Source: Cytobacillus oceanisediminis 2691
Lineage (GTDB): Bacteria; Bacillota; Bacilli; Bacillales; Cytobacillaceae
Assembly (NCBI RefSeq): GCF_007678455.1
Contig: NZ_VEEP01000001.1
Coordinates: forward strand, 310,001-374,000
Reading direction: 5' to 3'
DNA: 64,000 nucleotides
Shown: positions 17,484 through 26,222 of the stretch, one piece after another
Numbering within the stretch: position 1 is the first letter of the stretch
Layout: the number at the start of each line of letters is the position of its first letter
Notes under the pieces: model-generated
The model's database searches: none
Seen by the model: only the letters and a program-made list of their open reading frames with translations
What the model was told of the DNA's origin: nothing
Program-made: the position numbers and the translations under genes

Positions 17484-18098
17484 GTGAAAAAGCTATATAA
17501 GGACTTTTTGTTTTTTCCGGATATTAGTATCTTGATATTTTTAATATTTGCTGGCATCGGGATGTCCATCTTGAGAGGCATGACATGGTCCATGGTTTTA
17601 TTTTTCATTGCAGGTATGATTACATTCGCTTTCAGTGAATATTTTACCCACCGCTTCTTCTTCCATATTAAAGCACCGAAGAACCCATTATTCCTAAGAT
17701 TCATGAAAAGAATCCACTACGACCATCACACTGAACCGAATAACCTGAAGTTGTTATTCCTGCCATTGTGGTACAGTTTACCAGGCTTTTTGATCCTGTC
17801 GTTTCTTTTTTATCTAGTTTCTCAGAATGTGACTCAGACTATTGGATTTGGTACGGGGCTGATGACAATGCTGCTTGTCTATGAGTGGAAGCATTATGTT
17901 GCCCACCGGCCAATTAAGCCAAAGACCAAATTCGGACGTTGGGTGAAAAAGGTTCATCTTCTTCATCATTATAAGAATGAGAATTTTTGGTACGGTGTTA
18001 GCACCCCGTTTGCCGATTACTTATTTGGGACATTCGGGAACGAAAAGGAAGTTGAAACAAGCAAAACAGCGAAGGATTTGGAAAAACGAGTCTTATAA
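17484..18098 (+). CDS. Fatty acid hydroxylase/sterol desaturase superfamily membrane protein
   Basis: The 204-residue protein has about four membrane helices and the clustered histidine motifs of the di-iron hydroxylase superfamily: HRFFFH near residue 56, HYDHH near 77-81, HYVAHR near 137-142 and HLLHHYK near 157-163. Members hydroxylate or desaturate lipids, sterols or carotenoids in the membrane. The lipid substrate here is unknown. The start is GTG after AAAGGGGG. It is a single-gene unit with its own terminator, placed just upstream of the flotillin operon. Confidence 0.85.
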   Translation: MKKLYKDFLFFPDISILIFLIFAGIGMSILRGMTWSMVLFFIAGMITFAFSEYFTHRFFFHIKAPKNPLFLRFMKRIHYDHHTEPNNLKLLFLPLWYSLPGFLILSFLFYLVSQNVTQTIGFGTGLMTMLLVYEWKHYVAHRPIKPKTKFGRWVKKVHLLHHYKNENFWYGVSTPFADYLFGTFGNEKEVETSKTAKDLEKRVL

Positions 18099-18104
18099 CA
18101 GTAG

Positions 18105-18135
18105 GCCTGTTTCCTCTAATAGGAAACAGGCTTTT
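18105..18135 (+). terminator. Rho-independent terminator
   Basis: GCCTGTTTCCT and AGGAAACAGGC form a perfect 11-bp stem with a 5-base loop, then TTTT. Confidence 0.9.
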
Positions 18136-18194
18136 CATTAGTTTTGGTTTTCATGGAAGGCTTTAGCTATTTTTCTACAAATTTTTAAAAGTTT

Positions 18195-18220
18195 TGAAAC
18201 TTATTTCCAGTACAATCGTA
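18195..18220 (+). promoter_or_regulatory. Sigma-W-type promoter of the NfeD-flotillin operon
   Basis: TGAAAC at 18195-18200 is followed after 16 bases by CGTA at 18217-18220, which is the B. subtilis sigma-W consensus spacing. In B. subtilis the orthologous yuaF-yuaG operon is under sigma-W, so site and context agree. The start codon of the first gene is about 68 bases downstream. Confidence 0.85.
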
Positions 18221-18287
18221 TTACATATCAAGAAATAAATGGAAGAAGGGAGGGTGCGAATTTCGATTTTAGCAAGGGGTGATAATT

Positions 18288-18824
18288 ATGGAGATGTTTG
18301 GCATGCCATTAGAAACGATTTATTTATATGGATTGGTGATTTCGGGTGTTGTCACGATTCTTTATCTATTTTTCGGTGACGCCCTTGAAGGACTGGCAGA
18401 AGCGATTCCTTTTGTGAATCCGACCTTGATTTTTTCATTCGTGACGATTTTTTCTGCAGGAGGATATTTAGGAGAAATCTTCACACGTCTGCCCAGCTTA
18501 TTGATTGCTGGGGTTTCAGCGATTATTGCTCTTATTCTTGTCACTTTATTGAATGTGTTTGTATTGATTCCCTTATCGAATGCCGAGGAGTCACTTGTCT
18601 ACAAGGATAGTGACTTGCGGGGAAGAATCGGAACCGTCATCACCGGGATTCCGACTGATGGATATGGTGAAGTCTTGATTGAGAATATTAGCGGCCGCAT
18701 CTCCAAACCGGCAGTCAGCTTCACAAACACTAACATTCCTTATGGAAAAAAAGTACTCGTGATCGACATCGAAAACGGGGTTCTGCAAGTGAAATTATAT
18801 GAAGAATTAGAGACTTATATTTAG
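18288..18824 (+). CDS. yuaF: NfeD-family membrane protein (YuaF-like), flotillin partner
   Basis: The 178-residue protein has several N-terminal membrane helices (residues about 8-28, 44-62 and 70-97), then a soluble OB-fold-like domain (GRIGTVITGIPTDGYGEVLIE to KLYEELETYI). This is the layout of YuaF/NfeD-like proteins. They pair with flotillins and act in membrane microdomain organisation. The ATG at 18288 follows AAGGGGTG. The preceding GTG is part of the ribosome site. The flotillin gene starts 11 bases after its stop, so the two are surely one operon, driven by the sigma-W-type promoter at 18195. Confidence 0.88.
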   Translation: MEMFGMPLETIYLYGLVISGVVTILYLFFGDALEGLAEAIPFVNPTLIFSFVTIFSAGGYLGEIFTRLPSLLIAGVSAIIALILVTLLNVFVLIPLSNAEESLVYKDSDLRGRIGTVITGIPTDGYGEVLIENISGRISKPAVSFTNTNIPYGKKVLVIDIENGVLQVKLYEELETYI

Positions 18825-18835
18825 GAGGAGAAGGT

Positions 18836-20383
18836 ATGGATCTAATGTTAATTGTTATTGGTTTTGTTGTCTTTTTAATCATCGCATTGGTCGCCGTTTT
18901 CATTACGAAGTATAAAACAGCCGGACCTGATGAAGCTCTTATTGTGACTGGTAGCTTTCTTGGAAGCCGAAATGTCCACACAGATGAATCGAGTAACAAA
19001 ATAAAGATCATCAGGGGCGGAGGTACATTCATTTTCCCGGTATTCCAGCAATCACGTCCGCTTAGCCTGTTGTCCAGCAAGCTTGAAGTGACGACTCCTG
19101 AAGTTTACACAGAGCAGGGTGTACCGGTTATGGCAGATGGTACTGCGATTATCAAAATCGGCGGATCCATCAGTGAAATCGCCACAGCAGCTGAACAGTT
19201 CCTTGGCAAGACAAAAGAAGACAGGGAAAATGAAGCGAAGGAAGTTTTAGAAGGGCATCTTCGGTCGATTTTGGGGTCGATGACAGTAGAAGAAATCTAT
19301 AAGAACCGTGATAAATTCTCCCAGGAAGTACAGCGTGTGGCATCCCAGGACCTTGCAAAAATGGGGTTAGTGATCGTTTCGTTTACAATTAAAGATGTCC
19401 GGGATAAAAATGGATACCTTGATTCTCTTGGTAAACCTAGAATTGCCCAGGTCAAACGTGACGCAGATATCGCAACTGCTGATGCGGAAAAAGAGACACG
19501 CATCAAGAAAGCGGAAGCCGATAAAGAGGCCAAGAAAGCCGAATTCGAACGTGCGACAGAAATCGCCGAAGCCGAAAAAATCAATGGATTAAAAATGGCT
19601 GAATTCCGCCGTGAGCAGGACATTGCCAAGGCTCGTGCCGACCAGGCATATGACCTCGAAAATGCCCGTGCCCAGCAAGAGGTAACAGAGCAGGAAATGC
19701 AGGTCAAGATCATCGAGCGCCAAAAGCAAATCGAGCTCGAGGAAAAAGAAATCCTGCGCCGTGAACGCCAATATGATTCCGAGGTCAAGAAAAAAGCCGA
19801 CGCAGACCGCTACTCTGTTGAGCAATCCGCAGCCGCTGACAAAGCCAGACAAATCGCGGAAGCTGATGCAAATAAATACCGCATTGAAGCAATGGCACGT
19901 GCCGAAGCAGAGCGAATCCGCATGGATGGACTTGCAAAAGCCGAAGCCGAGCGGGCACAGGGTGAAACTGAAGCTGAAATCATCCGCCTGAAAGGGATTG
20001 CGGAAGCAGAGGCAAAAGAAAAGATTGCCGAAGCATTCGAACAGTTTGGCCAGGCAGCCATCCTCGATATGATCGTGAAAATGCTTCCTGAATACGCGAA
20101 GCAAGTGGCAGCCCCACTTGGAAACATTGACAAGATCACCGTTGTCGATACTGGCGGCAGTGACGCCAATGGCGGGGCAAACAAGGTAACAGGCTATGCA
20201 ACGAATCTAATGTCGACACTCCAGGAATCACTAAAAGCATCATCAGGTATTGATGTAAAGGAACTGATTGAGAACTTCTCAGGAAAAGCCAATGTCAGAC
20301 ACAGTATCGATGCATTGGCAGGCGAAATCCGTGAAAACAAGCCCGAAAATAGAATTGAAGCAGTGATTAAGCAGGAAGATTAA
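18836..20383 (+). CDS. floT: Flotillin-like protein FloT
   Basis: The 515-residue protein begins with a hydrophobic anchor (residues 2-24). An SPFH/band-7 domain follows (KYKTAGPDEALIVTG to about residue 215). Next is a long coiled coil rich in Ala-Glu repeats (about 215-385, for example AEADKEAKKAEFERATEIAE), then a Gly/Asn-containing C-terminal region. Length and order match B. subtilis FloT (YuaG, about 509). FloT scaffolds ordered membrane domains and affects membrane fluidity, signalling and secretion. AGGAGG precedes the ATG. It is co-transcribed with the NfeD-like gene; no third operon gene is present before the terminator. Confidence 0.93.
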   Translation: MDLMLIVIGFVVFLIIALVAVFITKYKTAGPDEALIVTGSFLGSRNVHTDESSNKIKIIRGGGTFIFPVFQQSRPLSLLSSKLEVTTPEVYTEQGVPVMADGTAIIKIGGSISEIATAAEQFLGKTKEDRENEAKEVLEGHLRSILGSMTVEEIYKNRDKFSQEVQRVASQDLAKMGLVIVSFTIKDVRDKNGYLDSLGKPRIAQVKRDADIATADAEKETRIKKAEADKEAKKAEFERATEIAEAEKINGLKMAEFRREQDIAKARADQAYDLENARAQQEVTEQEMQVKIIERQKQIELEEKEILRRERQYDSEVKKKADADRYSVEQSAAADKARQIAEADANKYRIEAMARAEAERIRMDGLAKAEAERAQGETEAEIIRLKGIAEAEAKEKIAEAFEQFGQAAILDMIVKMLPEYAKQVAAPLGNIDKITVVDTGGSDANGGANKVTGYATNLMSTLQESLKASSGIDVKELIENFSGKANVRHSIDALAGEIRENKPENRIEAVIKQED

Positions 20384-20387
20384 TTTG

Positions 20388-20425
20388 AAAACCCGCCTGG
20401 AGCGATGATTCCAGGCGGGTTTTTA
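20388..20425 (+). terminator. Rho-independent terminator of the flotillin operon
   Basis: AAAACCCGCCTGG and CCAGGCGGGTTTTT form a strong stem with a 10-base loop and T run. Confidence 0.9.
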
Positions 20426-20577
20426 TTTAAAACTAAAAGCAATCAATCAGAGGGCTTGAACAAAATTGTATGCAGGCTCATTTAATCAGGGAAACTACGG
20501 TGGGAAAAGTTAACGGAATATTCACAAATACGGAAGGCGGTTTAGATTAAAATAAGCTTAAAGAAAGGAAGTGGAAT

Positions 20578-21486
20578 ATGTTACTTAAAAAAAGAACTGA
20601 ATCGAATGAATTAGTTGCATTGAGGTATCTGAACACAAGGATGGAGTTGGCCGCAAATGAAAAATTCCATCTTGTGAATCTGGAAAAGGGGTATAAAGGA
20701 GAGGTTGAATTTGACCGGATGACTGAAAACCTCCCTGAGGAAAGGTATATCATGGATGACCTTCTACTCCAGGTAAATAATTCTTATTTTCAAATTGATA
20801 AGGTTATAATCTCTGGGGGATTGATCCATCTATTGGATGTGAAATATCATGAAGGTGATTTTTACCTGGAATCAGATAAATTTTACTCATTGAAAAGTGG
20901 CAAAGAATACAAAAATCCAGTCATACAATTAAAGCGAAGCGAGACACTCTTTCGCCAACTCCTTCAGAACCTCAAATTAAATTACCTCGTCCAGGCTTCT
21001 GTCGTGTTCAACAACCCCGAATTCACACTTTACCAAGCCCCAATGGACCAACCAATCATCTTACCAACCCAGATCAATCGCTTTTTAAAAGAACTTACCA
21101 ATACACCTTCTAAGTTAGACGAGAACCATAAAATACTAGCCCAAAAACTGCTCTCCTTGCACCATGATAAAAATCCATTTACCACTCTGCCTGAATATGA
21201 TTATGATCAGATGGAAAAGGGGATGCACTGCAGGACTTGTGGTTCATTCAATACAGTGATTAAAAACTATGACTTAGTCTGCGGTAAATGTAGTGAACAG
21301 GAAAGGATTGATCAAGCCATTCTGCGATATATACAGGAATTAAAAGTGCTTTTTCCTGAAATTAAAATTACAACGCAGATTATCTATGAATGGTGCCAAG
21401 AAAAAATTAGCAAGAAGACAATAACCAGAATTTTAAAGAAGAACTATGTATCAACCGGCAGGACCTGTGGTACTTATTATGAATAA
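20578..21486 (+). CDS. NERD-domain protein with C-terminal zinc ribbon
   Basis: The 302-residue protein has an N-terminal NERD (nuclease-related) domain, about residues 35-150. It includes the core GYKGEVEFDRMTENL, a DDLLLQ strand, GGLIHLLDVKYHEGDFY and the region around QLKRSETLFRQLL. A helical middle leads to a zinc-ribbon pair, CRTCGSF and LVCGKCSE near residues 219-243, and a tail that looks DNA-binding (ITTQIIYEWCQEKISKKTIT). NERD proteins are predicted to act on nucleic acids; no function is proven for this type. The ATG follows AAAGGAAG. No terminator separates it from the hairpin repeat array that begins 69 bases downstream. Confidence 0.82.
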   Translation: MLLKKRTESNELVALRYLNTRMELAANEKFHLVNLEKGYKGEVEFDRMTENLPEERYIMDDLLLQVNNSYFQIDKVIISGGLIHLLDVKYHEGDFYLESDKFYSLKSGKEYKNPVIQLKRSETLFRQLLQNLKLNYLVQASVVFNNPEFTLYQAPMDQPIILPTQINRFLKELTNTPSKLDENHKILAQKLLSLHHDKNPFTTLPEYDYDQMEKGMHCRTCGSFNTVIKNYDLVCGKCSEQERIDQAILRYIQELKVLFPEIKITTQIIYEWCQEKISKKTITRILKKNYVSTGRTCGTYYE

Positions 21487-21554
21487 TTCTAATAAAATCA
21501 TTTCAATGCTTTTTTAACACATTAAGAGTTGTATAAGGGTTGGGGAATGTTTCA

Positions 21555-22338
21555 AGCTTTCCGAAGTAGCTGTGTGTTCGGACAGGTTTCAGGGTGAACA
21601 AGGAAAAGTTGTCCGAAGTAGTGATGAGTTCGGACAGGTTCAGTGTGAACAAGGAAAAGTTGTCCCAAGTAATCCCGGGTTCGGACAGGTTTCAGGCAGA
21701 ACAAGTAAAAGCTGTCCGAAGTAGCTCTGTGTTCGGACAGGTTTCAAGCAGAACAAGCAGAAGCTGTCCAAAGTAGCCCTGAGTTCGGACAGGTTTCAGG
21801 AAGAACAAGCAAAAGCTGTCCAAAGTAGCTCTGTGTTCGGACAGGTTTCAGGCAGAATAAGCAAAAGCTGTCCGAAGTAGCCCTGTGTTCGGACAGGTTT
21901 CAGGCAGAACAAGGAAAAGCTGTCCGAAGTAGCCCTGTGTTTGGACAGGTTTCAGACTGAACGAGCAAAAGCTGTCCGAAGTAGTGCCGAGTTCAGACAG
22001 GTTTCAGACTGAACGAGCAAAAGCTGTCCGAAGTAGTGCCGAGTTCAGACAGGTTTCAGACTGAGCAAGCAAAAGCTGTCCGAAGTAGTCCCGGGTTCGG
22101 ACAGGTTTCAAGCAGAATAAGCAGAAGCTGTCCGAAGTAGTTCCGAGTTCGGACAGGTTTCAAGCCGAATAAGCAGAAGCTGTCCGAAGTAGCTCTGTGT
22201 TCGGACAGGTTTCAAGCAGATCAAGCAGACGCTGTCCAAAGTAGTCCTGAGTTCGGTCAGATTTCAGGCAGAACAAGGAAAAGCTGTCCGAAGTAATCCC
22301 GAGTTCGGACAGCTTTCGGGGCGAACAAGCAAAAACTA
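21555..22338. repeat. Tandem array 1: about 15 units of 52 bp, each an inverted repeat
   Basis: Right arms (TTCGGACAG or variants) start at 21577, 21629, 21680, 21732, 21784, 21836 and 21888 and continue every 52 bases to 22304, with one single-base deletion. Each unit is built as 9+23+9+11: TTCGGACAG, a 23-base spacer containing CAGGCAGAACAAGCAAAAG, CTGTCCGAA, and an 11-base loop. CTGTCCGAA pairs with the next TTCGGACAG, so each unit can form a 9-bp hairpin. Arms can also pair the other way across the 23-base spacer. The loop starts GTAG and then varies (CTCTGTG, CCCTGAG, TGCCGAG, TCCCGGG and others). No coding function is apparent. Confidence 0.92.
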
Positions 22339-22501
22339 CTGGTTAATCAGCAGAGCGCCATGGATGTTCTACAGTACGCTCCCAAATAGCATTCATTGTT
22401 ATTCCGTTATTGATAATTTTGTGATAATTGAAAAAACAATGTAATATAGATTATAATAAACCGACTGGATAGTTTATTTTAAAAAATTAGGGGGAGATAT
22501 C

Positions 22502-24034
22502 ATGGAACAAAAGGTGATGAATCAACCAATCATCTCAGCACTGGAAAAATTCACGGAGCTGGATGAAAAAATATCACATTTTAATAGTATTTCAGGATTG
22601 CTTAGCTGGGACCAGAAAGTGATCGCTCCAAAGAAGGGCCGATCTATTTTCGCGAAAGCCAGCAGTACCTTAAGAACAGAAGCGTTCAAGCTGACCGTTT
22701 CAGAGGAAATGGGAGAACTTTTAAGCGCACTCTCTTCTCCAGAAGCAGATGCTTATCTTGATGACGCAGCAAAAGCGAAGGTTCGTGAAAGGCTGAATTT
22801 CTATAACCGTTCAAAAAGTATTCCGGCAGAAATGATCAAGGATTTTTCCGTGCTGACATCACAGGCGAATGATGCCTGGGAAGAGGCAAGGGAGAATAAC
22901 GACTTTGAGAAATATCTGCCATACCTTGAAAAAATCGTTGATTTTAAAAGAAAGGCCGTTGAGATTTATGGCTATGAAAATCATCCATACGATGCGCTGC
23001 TTGATGAGTATGAACCTGGCTTGACTGTTGAAAGGCTGGATCCTTTATTTGATAAATTAAGAAAATCAAGCACTGATTTGCTAAAGAGGATTCAACATGC
23101 GCCCTATAAGCCGCGAGCAGAAATTTTTGATCAGGCTTATTCGGTGGCGAAACAAAAAGAGTTCAACCGATATATTTTGCCGCTGATTGGCTTTGATATG
23201 AATGCCGGCAGATTGGATGAGACAGTTCATCCATTCGCGCAGACGGTTAATACTGGAGATGTGCGGATTACCACCAGATATTTAGAAAATAATGTTCGTT
23301 CGGCCATTTTCGGTACGATCCATGAGGCCGGTCATGGTATTTATGAGCAAAACATTGATCAGCAGTTCGAAGATACTGTCCTCCAGGAAGGGGCTTCTTT
23401 CGGAATCCATGAGTCCCAGTCACGCTTCCTTGAAAATATGGTGGGGCGAAGCGAAGAATTCTGGAAATACTTTTATCCGAAGCTGCAAGAACATTTCCCT
23501 GAACAGCTTGGGGATGTCGAGCTGGATGATTTCTACCGTGCAGTCAATGCAGTTCAGCCATCATTCATCAGGGTCGAAGCCGATGAACTGACATATAATC
23601 TGCATATCATGGTCCGTTACGAAATTGAAAAGGCATTGATTGCCGGGGAAGTAGAAGCGAAGGATCTTCCTGCAATATGGAACTCGAAGATGAATGAATA
23701 TTTGGGAGTAACACCTTCCAGTGATAGCGAGGGAGTACTTCAGGACATTCACTGGTCGTTTGGCGGATTTGGATATTTCCCATCGTATTCTTTGGGGAAT
23801 TTGTATGCAGCCCAGATACTAAACAAAATTAAAACGGATGTGCCTGATTTTTACGGAAGCATTGAAAAAGGTGACTTTGCCGTGATCCAAAAATGGTTGA
23901 AGGAGAACATTCATCAATATGGTATGCTTTATACACCAAACGATTTAATCGTAAAAGCTACCGGTGAAGAACTGAATGCGGATTATCTGGTTCAATATCT
24001 GGAAGACAAATACAGCAAAGTATACAAACTATAA
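22502..24034 (+). CDS. M32 family metallocarboxypeptidase (carboxypeptidase Taq type)
   Basis: The 510-residue cytosolic protein carries the M32 zinc site HEAGHGIYEQ (His274, Glu275, His278) followed by the family motif HESQSR near residue 302, which supplies the third ligand. FNSISGLLSWDQKVIAPKKG near residues 30-49 and GDVRITTRY before the zinc site are also typical. It removes C-terminal residues from peptides. Its length agrees with B. subtilis YpwA (about 500). The ATG follows GGGGGAG. The TetR-type gene 27 bases downstream is probably co-transcribed. Confidence 0.92.
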   Translation: MEQKVMNQPIISALEKFTELDEKISHFNSISGLLSWDQKVIAPKKGRSIFAKASSTLRTEAFKLTVSEEMGELLSALSSPEADAYLDDAAKAKVRERLNFYNRSKSIPAEMIKDFSVLTSQANDAWEEARENNDFEKYLPYLEKIVDFKRKAVEIYGYENHPYDALLDEYEPGLTVERLDPLFDKLRKSSTDLLKRIQHAPYKPRAEIFDQAYSVAKQKEFNRYILPLIGFDMNAGRLDETVHPFAQTVNTGDVRITTRYLENNVRSAIFGTIHEAGHGIYEQNIDQQFEDTVLQEGASFGIHESQSRFLENMVGRSEEFWKYFYPKLQEHFPEQLGDVELDDFYRAVNAVQPSFIRVEADELTYNLHIMVRYEIEKALIAGEVEAKDLPAIWNSKMNEYLGVTPSSDSEGVLQDIHWSFGGFGYFPSYSLGNLYAAQILNKIKTDVPDFYGSIEKGDFAVIQKWLKENIHQYGMLYTPNDLIVKATGEELNADYLVQYLEDKYSKVYKL

Positions 24035-24061
24035 TATTAGCTGGAAATAGAGGTAACGGAA

Positions 24062-24676
24062 ATGGCGCCAATTGTTTCAGAGGAGTACAAGGAAAGGAAG
24101 CGGCAGGAGATTTTGCAGAGTGCCCATGCCTGTTTTGCCAAGAAAGGGTTTGAAGCATCAACTGTGGATGACATTGTCGCACAATCTGGCCTGAGCAAAG
24201 GGGCGATCTACAATTATTTCAAAAGTAAGGATGAAATCTACCTTGCCCTGATGGATGGCCAGACTAGAGAGTCAGGCACAAAATTCGCGAAGGCAATAGC
24301 AGAACGATCGACTGCTTTGGAGAAGCTTGATTTTCTGGTTGATGCCTATCTGGGTAATGACCCGAACGATGCTGAGAACAAGGACGAGGCACTTGTTCAT
24401 TTCGAGTTCAGGCTTTATTCAACACGAAATCCTGAATTAAAGAAAACATTGACGGAGAGATATAAAAATTTCTTTGTTACTTTGTTAGCAGGCATTATTG
24501 AGGAAGGGCAGGGATCGGGAGAATTTGATATTCATCTTGATCCAGCCACTTATGCGGATATTTTTTGGGCGATGGTAAATGGAGTCACATTACAGGCCAC
24601 AATTCTTGATGGGTATAGATATAAAAACACGTTAAAAGAAATGCAAGCGATGTTCGTCGAAAAACTGAGGGCATAA
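24062..24676 (+). CDS. TetR/AcrR family transcriptional regulator
   Basis: The 204-residue protein has an N-terminal helix-turn-helix typical of TetR: RQEILQSAHACFAKKGFEAS, then TVDDIVAQSGLSKGAIYNYF and KSKDEIYLAL (residues about 12-60). A helical ligand domain ends with FWAMVNGVTLQATILDG. It should bind DNA as a dimer and respond to an unknown ligand. It follows the carboxypeptidase gene by 27 bases and has GAGG upstream of the ATG. The target genes are not evident. Confidence 0.88.
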   Translation: MAPIVSEEYKERKRQEILQSAHACFAKKGFEASTVDDIVAQSGLSKGAIYNYFKSKDEIYLALMDGQTRESGTKFAKAIAERSTALEKLDFLVDAYLGNDPNDAENKDEALVHFEFRLYSTRNPELKKTLTERYKNFFVTLLAGIIEEGQGSGEFDIHLDPATYADIFWAMVNGVTLQATILDGYRYKNTLKEMQAMFVEKLRA

Positions 24677-24678
24677 TG

Positions 24679-24711
24679 AAAAACCAGTGGGGCAAAATCC
24701 CACTGGTTTTT
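24679..24711. terminator. Bidirectional terminator between convergent genes
   Basis: AAAACCAGTGGG and CCCACTGGTTTTT form a 12-bp stem with a 7-base loop. It serves the TetR gene and the minus-strand antiporter gene. Confidence 0.88.
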
Positions 24712-24719
24712 CAATTAAC

Positions 24720-26210
24720 TCAAGAGTTTTCTGGACTGATTGATTTTTCCTTTAAAAGTTTTTTTAACTGGGGTTTATTTTTCCTGGCAGACAAGATGTA
24801 AAGAAAATCCCCTGCCAATATGGCTGTATTTCCAGTAGGAGCTGTCAGTTTACCATCACGGATAATGGCATTTACCAGTGTCCCTTCCGGAAAGGGGATA
24901 TCCATCAAAGTTTTTCCTATGATCGCACTATCACTTTCCATCTCATATTCTATCATTTCAGCATCGGCTTTTCCAAGGGAAACTAGTTCAAGTGACTGCA
25001 TTGGTGTCGTTTTCTTGGGTCCGTTTAGTCCAAGTTTATCCGCTAACTTTGGAATCGTGGCACCTTGAATCAGGGCGCTTGTCAGTACGACGAAGAAAAC
25101 AACATTGAACATCTTATGGCTGTTTTCAATCCCGGCAAGTAACGGGAAGGTGGCCAGAATGATCGGAACTGCACCTTTAAGTCCTGCCCATGAAAGGAAA
25201 ATCCGTTCTTTTTGGGAGTAATTCATTTTTATTGTTGAGATAAAAACGGCTACAGGTCTAGCCACAAGCATTAGAATCACAGAAATTAGAAGACCCTGAA
25301 TTAAAATATCCAGACTGAATAGTTCTGTTGGAAATACAAGGAGTCCAAGGATGACAAACATTAGGATTTGCATCATCCAGGCGAACCCTTCTGAAAAACG
25401 GAAAATGGAATGGCGGTAAGCAATCTCAGCATTTCCGATTATGATGGCGGCAACGTAGACAGCAAGCAGACCACTTCCATTCAAAAACGCTGTTAGTCCA
25501 TAAGTCAGCAGAGCAAAAGCTGTTGCGAAAACTGGATACAGACCGCTGGAATCAAGGTTGATGGAGTTCAGGGCTTTAACAGCGATTCTTCCAAAGATTA
25601 TTCCAAGAATCAGGCCCAGTCCCATCTGCAAGAAAAAGTCCCCAATCAATTTTAGGATACTTGCATCAGGTAAGGTAATTAGTTCAATCATTGCTACTGT
25701 TAAGAACACAGCCATCGGATCATTAGAACCTGATTCGGCTTCGAGTGTTGAACCTAGTTTTGGAGAGACATTGTGACCCTTCAGGACAGCAAAAACAGCT
25801 GCAGCATCAGTGGATCCAACGATCGCACCAAATAATATCGCTTCTAGCCAATCAAGTCCCAAAATCCATTTTGCAGCAATAGCTACGATACCCGAGGTGA
25901 TCAACACTCCAAGCGTTGCAAGTGATAAAGAAGGTACGATCACCGGCCTGACGTCTTTCCAATTTGTTTGCAGTCCGCCTTCAAATAGAATGATGACGAG
26001 AGCAATGACACCGATCATTTGAGTCATTGCTGCATTATCAAAATAAACAATGCCAAGGACATCGCTGCCCATGATCATTCCTACCATGATAAAGAAGATA
26101 AGTGAGGGAACACCCAATCTGGTTGAAAATCTGGTCGTTAATACTCCGACAATAAATAAGAAAGCCAAAAGTAAAATAAACGAATCGGTACTTAGAACAC
26201 TTTCATTCAA
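24720..26210 (-). CDS. CPA1-family potassium/proton antiporter with C-terminal TrkA-C domain
   Basis: The 496-residue protein has about 13 membrane helices. It contains the exchanger core GAIVGSTDAAAVFAVL and LEAESGSNDPMAVFLTV (Asp residues of the ion site) and FLSWAGLKGAVPIILATFPL. A cytoplasmic tail from about residue 405 matches the TrkA-C ligand-binding domain (EYEMESDSAIIGKTLMDIPF). It resembles NhaP2/CvrA-type K+/H+ antiporters that release K+ and balance volume and pH. The start is TTG, 7 bases after AAGGGGG. It begins 12 bases after the stop of the recombinase-like gene, suggesting co-transcription. Confidence 0.9.
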   Translation of the reverse strand: MNESVLSTDSFILLLAFLFIVGVLTTRFSTRLGVPSLIFFIMVGMIMGSDVLGIVYFDNAAMTQMIGVIALVIILFEGGLQTNWKDVRPVIVPSLSLATLGVLITSGIVAIAAKWILGLDWLEAILFGAIVGSTDAAAVFAVLKGHNVSPKLGSTLEAESGSNDPMAVFLTVAMIELITLPDASILKLIGDFFLQMGLGLILGIIFGRIAVKALNSINLDSSGLYPVFATAFALLTYGLTAFLNGSGLLAVYVAAIIIGNAEIAYRHSIFRFSEGFAWMMQILMFVILGLLVFPTELFSLDILIQGLLISVILMLVARPVAVFISTIKMNYSQKERIFLSWAGLKGAVPIILATFPLLAGIENSHKMFNVVFFVVLTSALIQGATIPKLADKLGLNGPKKTTPMQSLELVSLGKADAEMIEYEMESDSAIIGKTLMDIPFPEGTLVNAIIRDGKLTAPTGNTAILAGDFLYILSARKNKPQLKKLLKEKSISPENS

Positions 26211-26222
26211 TGAAAGACCCCC

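Noticed and set aside
19297-20184. Long antisense frames across floT
   Set aside because: They arise from the Ala/Glu-rich repeats of the flotillin coiled coil read on the other strand.
21594-21776. 60-codon repeat frame starting MNKEKLSEVV
   Set aside because: It lies inside array 1 and starts with an unsupported codon. It is a by-product of the repeats.
21555-22338. Array 1 as a CRISPR array
   Set aside because: The whole 52-bp unit is conserved and there are no unique spacers. Only a few loop bases vary, and no cas gene is present.
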